In this document: piece by piece, positions 58,819 to 64,000 of the stretch
Numbering within the stretch: the stretch's first letter is position 1
How the letters are laid out: each line of letters opens with the position of its first letter
Source of the DNA: Enterococcus hulanensis
Lineage (GTDB): Bacteria; Bacillota; Bacilli; Lactobacillales; Enterococcaceae
Length of the DNA stretch: 64,000 bases
Direction: 5' to 3'
Assembly (NCBI RefSeq): GCF_005405485.1
Contig: NZ_BJED01000006.1
Location: 124,001 to 188,000, forward strand
Position numbers and translations under genes: made by a program
Notes under the pieces: generated by a model
The model's database searches: none
Seen by the model: only the letters and a program-made list of their open reading frames with translations
Told to the model about the DNA's origin: nothing

Positions 58819-61572
58819 GTGAAGAAAAATTATGCGGTCGTTGATATCGAAACGACGGGAACTGACCCCAAAACAGATCGGATCATTCAATTTGGCTGTG
58901 TACTGATTGAAGAAGGCAAGATCGTTACTCATTTTTCAACGGATATCAACCCAGATCAAAATATTCCTCCGCAGATTCAGAAGCTGACGGGGATCACGAA
59001 CCAGCGAGTTCGAAAAGCCCCTTACTTTGAAGATGTGGCTGAAACGATCAGTAATTTATTAGCGGATACCGTTTTTGTAGCCCACAATATTCATTTTGAT
59101 TATCCTTTTTTAAGCAATGAGTTGGAACGCTGCGGTATGCCGCCGTTAACAATTCCTGGAATCGACACAGTAGAGCTGGCACAAGTGTTCATGCCAACTT
59201 CATTAAGCTTTCGTTTAAAGGATTTGGCAGAAGAACTGGATTTGGTGCATGAGAACCCTCATCAGGCTGATAGCGATGCGGATGTAACGGCACAATTGTT
59301 ATTACATTTAGAGTCGGAAATAAAGGCTCTGCCGATCATTACTGTAGAAAAAATTATTGCTACTGCTGATCAGATGGCGTTTCAAACGAAGGACTATTTG
59401 GAAGCTTGTTTGATGGATATGCAAGCAAACCCTAAACCTTTATCAAATGATTTAGCTATTATTCATGGTTTGGCTTTGCGAAAAAAAAGTGTTCCGCTTT
59501 TTTCTGAGAATTATTTTGGGAGGAAGGCTTATCCTCGTTCACGCAAGGCGAAGGAAAAAGTGTATCAGGGCGAATTGGATTTCCGAAAAGAACAGGCTCG
59601 TTTGATGAATTTGGTTTATGATTTCTTTAATAAGAAGGAAGATAAAAATGTTTTGGTCGAAGCGGCGACCGGAATTGGCAAAACGCTGGGTTACTTGCTG
59701 CCAATGAGCTTTTTGGCAACGCCGGAAAATCCAATAGTTGTCAGCACTGTGTCTTTATTACTACAAGAACAGATTTTGAATCACGATTTGCCGTTGATCA
59801 ATCGCTTATTAGATCAGCCGTTACAGGCAGTTGTAATGAAAAGCAGCCGACATTATATCGACTTGGAACGTTTTTATCAAAGCTTTCAAAAGAAATCGGA
59901 ACAAAAGCAATATACCTTTTATCAAATGGCTTTGCTTGTTTGGCTGACTCAGACTGAGACTGGGGATTTTGATGAATTGAATATGACAAGCTTGAAGCAT
60001 CCATTCTGGCAAGAAGTAGCTCATATGGGTCCTCATAGTTTAAATCCTAATAGCCCGTTTTATCAAGCCGACTTCATTCGTCATCGTCAGGAAAAATTAG
60101 CGCAAAGCAATTTGATCGTTACGAATCACGCGTTTTTGGCGCAAGAGGATCAGCGTAAGGAACCTCAGCTTCCTAAAAGTCCTTATTTGATTATTGATGA
60201 GGCACATCATTTAAATCGTGTATTAGAAAAAATCAGCAGTCAGCAGCTTAATCTTTTGGCGATTCAGCGTGCTTTTCATCGTTTGTTTGATACACAAAAG
60301 TTTGCTGTTTGGCAGGCATTAGTCGAAAAAGATCGTCAGACACAGCATGCACTTGAAATTTTTCAAGACGTGTTGCAGGAGCTAAATGAGGATTTGACCG
60401 ATCTTTATCAGATTTTCAAGGACGAGTATCCTACAGAAGATGAGCGTCTGATTACTAAAGATATGATCGATCAATTATCCTTGGCCGGCGAGCAAGTATT
60501 GCAACGGGTCGGTCGTTTGTATCAGGATGCTCTAACACTAGGCGAACAGATGCAGGCATATTTCAATACCTATAAAGAGACCTTTGGAATTAAGGAGCAG
60601 GCGGAATGGAGTGATCTCCAAGCTTTGTTGGATAGCTTAACGCAGCAGCAAACCGCTTTTGAAACCTTCAGCGAAAAATGGGATGCTCGTTATATCCATT
60701 GGTTCAATGCAAAGCGTAAAACCTTCCAGGTTCAGGATTTGGAGGCTTCACTGATCAGTCACACAAAATGGTATGAACGATATCAGCAGATTCTTTACTT
60801 AGGTGGGACCTTAAAAATCGGTAGTGATCGTCATTACTTTGCTAAACGTTGGGGAATTCCAGAGACCGCTTTGAAGATTATCAGCAGTCCCTATGACTAC
60901 GCCAAGCAAGCTCGCTTGTATCTGCCGACGAACAGTATTAGTATTCAGTCGACGTCACCAGATCAATACGCGAACTATGTAGCTGGTGTGGTTCATAAAA
61001 TAGCGGAGAATCAGAAACGACCGATATTGGTATTGTTTACCTCTCACGATATTTTGAACCGTGTTTATCAGCGTGTGCGCGTTCCTTTGTTGAATGAAGG
61101 AAGAGAAGTTTTGGCTCAGGGAATCGGCGGCAGTCGCGAAAAATTATTGAAACGCTTCTTGCTCTCAAAAGATGCATTGCTTTTTGGTGCAGATAGTTTT
61201 TGGGAAGGGATTGATTTGCCAGGCGAGATCCTGCAAATCTTGATCGTCACGCGTTTGCCATTTGAAAATCCACAGCGGCTTCAAGTGAAAGCTCGTAACG
61301 ATTTTTTGGCATCAGAAGGGATCAATCCATTTTTCCAAGAGTCCGTTCCCAACACGGCGCTGCGATTGCGGCAAGCGTTAGGACGTCTGATTCGATCGGA
61401 TCAGGATAAAGGAGTAATGCTGTTATTAGATCAACGCTTTATCACCGCTAAATACGGAGAAAAACTACGTAAGGCACTGCCAAAAGAATTGCCGATCAAA
61501 CAATTACCGCTGGAAGACATTTTGGCAGAAACCGATCAATTTTTAAATTCTGACAAAAGTGAAGAGAATTAA
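58819..61572 (+). CDS. dinG: DinG-type exonuclease/helicase
   Basis: Protein of 917 residues. An N-terminal DEDD exonuclease domain (about 1–165; AVVDIETTGTDP with the catalytic Asp and Glu) is fused to an XPD-like SF2 helicase. Walker A is AATGIGKTLGYL and the DEAH box is IIDEAHHL. The iron–sulfur cysteines of E. coli DinG are not seen, as is usual in Firmicutes. The GTG at 58819 lies seven bases after AAGGAGG; a GTG at 58813 overlaps it. First in the dinG–ypmB–aspB–asnS cluster. Confidence 0.92.
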   Translation: MKKNYAVVDIETTGTDPKTDRIIQFGCVLIEEGKIVTHFSTDINPDQNIPPQIQKLTGITNQRVRKAPYFEDVAETISNLLADTVFVAHNIHFDYPFLSNELERCGMPPLTIPGIDTVELAQVFMPTSLSFRLKDLAEELDLVHENPHQADSDADVTAQLLLHLESEIKALPIITVEKIIATADQMAFQTKDYLEACLMDMQANPKPLSNDLAIIHGLALRKKSVPLFSENYFGRKAYPRSRKAKEKVYQGELDFRKEQARLMNLVYDFFNKKEDKNVLVEAATGIGKTLGYLLPMSFLATPENPIVVSTVSLLLQEQILNHDLPLINRLLDQPLQAVVMKSSRHYIDLERFYQSFQKKSEQKQYTFYQMALLVWLTQTETGDFDELNMTSLKHPFWQEVAHMGPHSLNPNSPFYQADFIRHRQEKLAQSNLIVTNHAFLAQEDQRKEPQLPKSPYLIIDEAHHLNRVLEKISSQQLNLLAIQRAFHRLFDTQKFAVWQALVEKDRQTQHALEIFQDVLQELNEDLTDLYQIFKDEYPTEDERLITKDMIDQLSLAGEQVLQRVGRLYQDALTLGEQMQAYFNTYKETFGIKEQAEWSDLQALLDSLTQQQTAFETFSEKWDARYIHWFNAKRKTFQVQDLEASLISHTKWYERYQQILYLGGTLKIGSDRHYFAKRWGIPETALKIISSPYDYAKQARLYLPTNSISIQSTSPDQYANYVAGVVHKIAENQKRPILVLFTSHDILNRVYQRVRVPLLNEGREVLAQGIGGSREKLLKRFLLSKDALLFGADSFWEGIDLPGEILQILIVTRLPFENPQRLQVKARNDFLASEGINPFFQESVPNTALRLRQALGRLIRSDQDKGVMLLLDQRFITAKYGEKLRKALPKELPIKQLPLEDILAETDQFLNSDKSEEN

Positions 61573-61591
61573 TGAGGGAGAGCCCTTCTTT

Positions 61592-61600
61592 TGGTATAAT
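61592..61600 (+). promoter_or_regulatory. Extended –10 promoter candidate for ypmB–aspB–asnS
   Basis: TGGTATAAT is a perfect extended –10 between dinG and ypmB, so the last three genes may have an extra start of transcription. Confidence 0.5.
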
Positions 61601-61626
61601 GTAGCTTGTCTGAGAGGAGTATGATT

Positions 61627-62130
61627 TTGGATACGAATAGTGCAGGACAACAGAAGCTCAATCGTTGGCTGTTAGGAATCGTGACTTTTTTATTGATCAT
61701 CATCGTGGCGGCGACCATGATTTTTATTCGTTCAAATCGTCCGATGCAGCAAGCCAAAAGAGAAGCTGTTCAAATGGCAGAAAAATATGCCGACTTAGAA
61801 ACGGTGGATCAGTTTTATTGGTTCAATCGTGAAAAAACTTATTTTACCGTCACCGGTGAAAACAACACTGGCGAATCGATTATTGTGATCGTTCCGAAAT
61901 CGGGGGAAAAGGTTCGTGTTCTCAATCAAAAGGATGGACTGACGGAGCAACAAGTGGAAAAACGTTTTGAGAGTGATAATCCGGATTTGATTTTTGAAAA
62001 GGCAAATCTAGGAATCTACCGTGATCAAACTGCTTGGGAGATCACTGCAAAAGACGATCAAGGCGCGATTTATTATTACTTGCTGGCATTTAATGACGGC
62101 AAGACGATCAAAGTCATCAAAAAAATCTAA
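61627..62130 (+). CDS. YpmB-like DUF5590 membrane-anchored protein
   Basis: Protein of about 167 residues. One N-terminal transmembrane segment (about 14–34) anchors an external PepSY-like domain (VTGENNTGESIIVIVPKSGE, GAIYYYLLAFNDGKTIKVIKKI). Similar proteins sit between dinG and aspB in Bacillus (ypmB). The TTG at 61627 lies seven bases after GAGGAG; the ATG at 61621 is only one base away. Function unknown, perhaps cell-wall related. Confidence 0.8.
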   Translation: MDTNSAGQQKLNRWLLGIVTFLLIIIVAATMIFIRSNRPMQQAKREAVQMAEKYADLETVDQFYWFNREKTYFTVTGENNTGESIIVIVPKSGEKVRVLNQKDGLTEQQVEKRFESDNPDLIFEKANLGIYRDQTAWEITAKDDQGAIYYYLLAFNDGKTIKVIKKI

Positions 62131-62157
62131 AAAAACTTGGTAGGGGAGTTATCAGTT

Positions 62158-63345
62158 ATGAAATTATCACAGCGTGTAACAAACTTAGAACCGTCCGTCA
62201 CTTTAGCAGCGACCGCCAAAGCCAAAGAGTTGAAAGCCCAAGGATTAGATGTCATTAGTTTGACTGTTGGAGAACCAGATTTTACTACGCCGGAAAATAT
62301 CGAACAGGCTGCGATTGATGGAATCAAGAGCGGCAAAGTTAGTTTTTATACCGCTTCTGGCGGAACACCGGAATTGAAATCTGCGATTGTTGATTTTACT
62401 AAGAAGAATTATGATTTAACGATCGAGCCGAAAAACATCATCGTGACCAGCGGGGCAAAATTTGCCTTGTATACATTGTTCCAAACAATTTTAGATGCAG
62501 GGGATGAAGTAATTATTCCTGTTCCTTACTGGGTCAGCTATGGCGAACAAGTTAAGCTAGCTCAAGGAAATCCAGTTTTTGTTACGGGAGATCAAGGCAA
62601 TGATTATAAAATCACGGTTGATCAGCTGGAGGATGTTCGGACAGAAAAGACGAAAGCAATCATCATTAATTCGCCATCGAATCCTACGGGGATGATTTAT
62701 ACCGAGGAGGAGCTGCGGGAAATTGGTGAGTGGGCAGTTCGTCATGAGTTGTTGATTGTCTCAGATGATATTTATGATCATCTTGTTTATAATGGGAACG
62801 AAGCGCCGCACATTGCTTCTTTATCTGACGAGATTTTCCATCATATAGTGATTATCAACGGGGTATCAAAAACCTATTCCATGACCGGTTGGCGAATCGG
62901 GTATGCGATCGGGAATGCTGAGATCATTGGCGGAATGACTTCGATTGCATCTCAAGCGACAAGCAACCCAACGTCCGTCAGTCAAGTAGCGGCCGTCGAA
63001 GCTTTGGCTGGTGAACAAGAGACTGCGGAAAAAATGCGTCAAGCCTTTGAAGAACGCTTGAACACTATTTATCCTAAGGTTGCTGATTTACCAGGCTTTA
63101 AGCTTAAAAAACCTCAAGGTGCGTTTTATCTGTTTCCAAATATCAAGGAAGCAATGGAGATGGGCGGATATGATAATGTAACGACTTGGGTCAACGATTT
63201 GTTGGAACAAGAACAGGTTGCGTTGGTAACAGGTGAAGGTTTCGGATCAGCGGATAGTGTACGGATGAGTTATTCAGCCAGCCTGAAGGACTTAGAAGAA
63301 GCTGTCGTGCGGATTCGCCGTTTTATTGAAAACAGTAAGAAGTAA
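62158..63345 (+). CDS. aspB: Aspartate aminotransferase
   Basis: PLP-dependent class I aminotransferase of 395 residues that makes aspartate from oxaloacetate and glutamate. The PLP lysine is in GVSKTYSMTGWRIGY, with VGEPDF, NSPSNPTGMIY and the C-terminal VRMSYSASLKDL also present. The ATG at 62158 lies nine bases after GGGGAG. It is upstream of asnS, so aspartate supply and asparaginyl-tRNA formation are linked in one transcript. Confidence 0.93.
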   Translation: MKLSQRVTNLEPSVTLAATAKAKELKAQGLDVISLTVGEPDFTTPENIEQAAIDGIKSGKVSFYTASGGTPELKSAIVDFTKKNYDLTIEPKNIIVTSGAKFALYTLFQTILDAGDEVIIPVPYWVSYGEQVKLAQGNPVFVTGDQGNDYKITVDQLEDVRTEKTKAIIINSPSNPTGMIYTEEELREIGEWAVRHELLIVSDDIYDHLVYNGNEAPHIASLSDEIFHHIVIINGVSKTYSMTGWRIGYAIGNAEIIGGMTSIASQATSNPTSVSQVAAVEALAGEQETAEKMRQAFEERLNTIYPKVADLPGFKLKKPQGAFYLFPNIKEAMEMGGYDNVTTWVNDLLEQEQVALVTGEGFGSADSVRMSYSASLKDLEEAVVRIRRFIENSKK

Positions 63346-63384
63346 AATCATCATTTCGGGATAAATATGATAGGAGAGACATTT

Positions 63385-64000
63385 GTGGAACAAATTCAAA
63401 TCATTGATGCCAAGAATCATGTTGGCGAAACAGTAAAAATCGGTGCTTGGGTCGCGAATAAACGTTCAAGCGGAAAAATCTCTTTTTTGCAATTGCGTGA
63501 TGGAACAGCTTATTTCCAAGGCGTTGTTGTAAAAAGCGAAGTATCAGAAGAGGTCTTTCATTTAGCCAAAGAATTGACACAAGAAACGTCAATCATCGTC
63601 ACTGGAGAAATTCGTGAAGATACGCGTTCGAAATTTGGTTATGAGTTAGGTGTGAAAGAAATCGAAGTAATCGGCGAAAGCCATGATTATCCAATCACAC
63701 CAAAAGAACATGGTGTGGATTTCTTGATGGATCATCGTCATTTATGGTTGCGTTCATCACAACAACATGCGATTATGCTGATCCGTAACGAAGTGATCCG
63801 TGCGACTTACGAATTCTTCAATAATAATGGGTTCGTAAAAGTTGATCCGCCGATTTTAACCGGCTCAGCGCCTGAAGGTACCAGCGACTTATTTGAAACG
63901 AACTACTTTGATCACAAAGCCTATCTATCTCAAAGCGGTCAATTATACATGGAAGCAGCTGCGATGGCATTAGGCAAAGTCTTCTCATTCGGTCCAACAT
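63385..64000 (+). CDS. asnS: Asparaginyl-tRNA synthetase, 3' end cut by window edge
   Basis: Class II synthetase, of which the first 205 residues are present. The N-terminal OB-fold anticodon-binding domain (about 12–100; [14 protein letters not shown]-like) leads to the catalytic-domain start with [32 protein letters not shown] and the [10 protein letters not shown] region. The GTG at 63385 has AGGAGAG upstream. Full-length enzymes have about 430–450 residues, so roughly half is missing. Confidence 0.93.
   Translation, partial: MEQIQIIDAKNHVGETVKIGAWVANKRSSGKISFLQLRDGTAYFQGVVVKSEVSEEVFHLAKELTQETSIIVTGEIREDTRSKFGYELGVKEIEVIGESHDYPITPKEHGVDFLMDHRHLWLRSSQQHAIMLIRNEVIRATYEFFNNNGFVKVDPPILTGSAPEGTSDLFETNYFDHKAYLSQSGQLYMEAAAMALGKVFSFGPT

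Overview
This window looks like chromosomal DNA of a low-GC Gram-positive bacterium of the order Lactobacillales, most likely an Enterococcus. The evidence is the order dnaX–ybaB–recR–tmk–darA–holB–ricT–yabA–rsmI, the amaP–DUF2273–gls24 alkaline-shock cluster, a T-box thrS, strong AGGAGG ribosome binding sites and extended –10 promoters of the type TGnTAnAAT. I see no prophage, transposase, CRISPR array, rRNA or tRNA. Both ends cut a gene: pepA on the left and asnS on the right. Species cannot be fixed by eye.

Layout. 1–6.4 kb: pepA and a methyltransferase, then two paralogous APC amino-acid permeases bracketing a GNAT acetyltransferase and a DUF554 membrane protein. 6.6–12.2 kb: a ClpP1-like paralogue with an altered catalytic triad, a PucR regulator, threonine aldolase, a UPF0173 hydrolase, and two convergent stand-alone domains of the tRNA-synthetase editing type (B3/B4 and YbaK/EbsC). 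12.4–19.4 kb: a SorC regulator with a fructose-6-phosphate-aldolase-like enzyme, a YbgA-type small protein, an MDR oxidoreductase, a cyclase-family hydrolase, a nitroreductase, and the ACT-domain/UPF0210 pair. 19.5–26.8 kb: a large FtsX-type permease, the T-box-controlled thrS, a nucleoid-associated protein and a P1 peptidase. 27–36.3 kb: envelope and stress genes (gls24, DUF2273, amaP, an ABC1 kinase, UPF0756, an aromatic-acid exporter, DUF4097, VanZ, DUF1275, azlCD).

36.3–47.1 kb: a two-component system divergent from a fused MacB-type ABC transporter, a YdcF protein, a GyrI-like protein, a DacA-type carboxypeptidase, and a three-gene module that matches Bacillus subtilis ydjGHI (SPFH, zinc-ribbon membrane and TPM proteins). 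47.3–54.3 kb: the conserved replication and repair operon, with DNA polymerase III tau/gamma and delta', RecR, thymidylate kinase, the c-di-AMP receptor DarA, RicT, YabA and RsmI. 54.4–58.6 kb: amtB–PII, a PH/SHOCT protein, a baeRF-like protein and a cold-shock protein. 58.8–64 kb: dinG–ypmB–aspB–asnS, as in Bacillus but without ypmA.

Most of the window is ordinary core genome. The points most worth a second look are: (i) two copies of one dispersed palindromic intergenic element, at 26,913–27,041 and 49,427–49,500; (ii) the ClpP paralogue whose catalytic Asp is Asn; (iii) the YdjGHI-like module with no pspA beside it; (iv) two strong hairpins with U-tracts that belong to no visible gene, at 35,921 (+) and 56,733–56,764 (–); (v) a terminator-like hairpin built into the last codons of recR. 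I did not find a clearly new multi-gene system.
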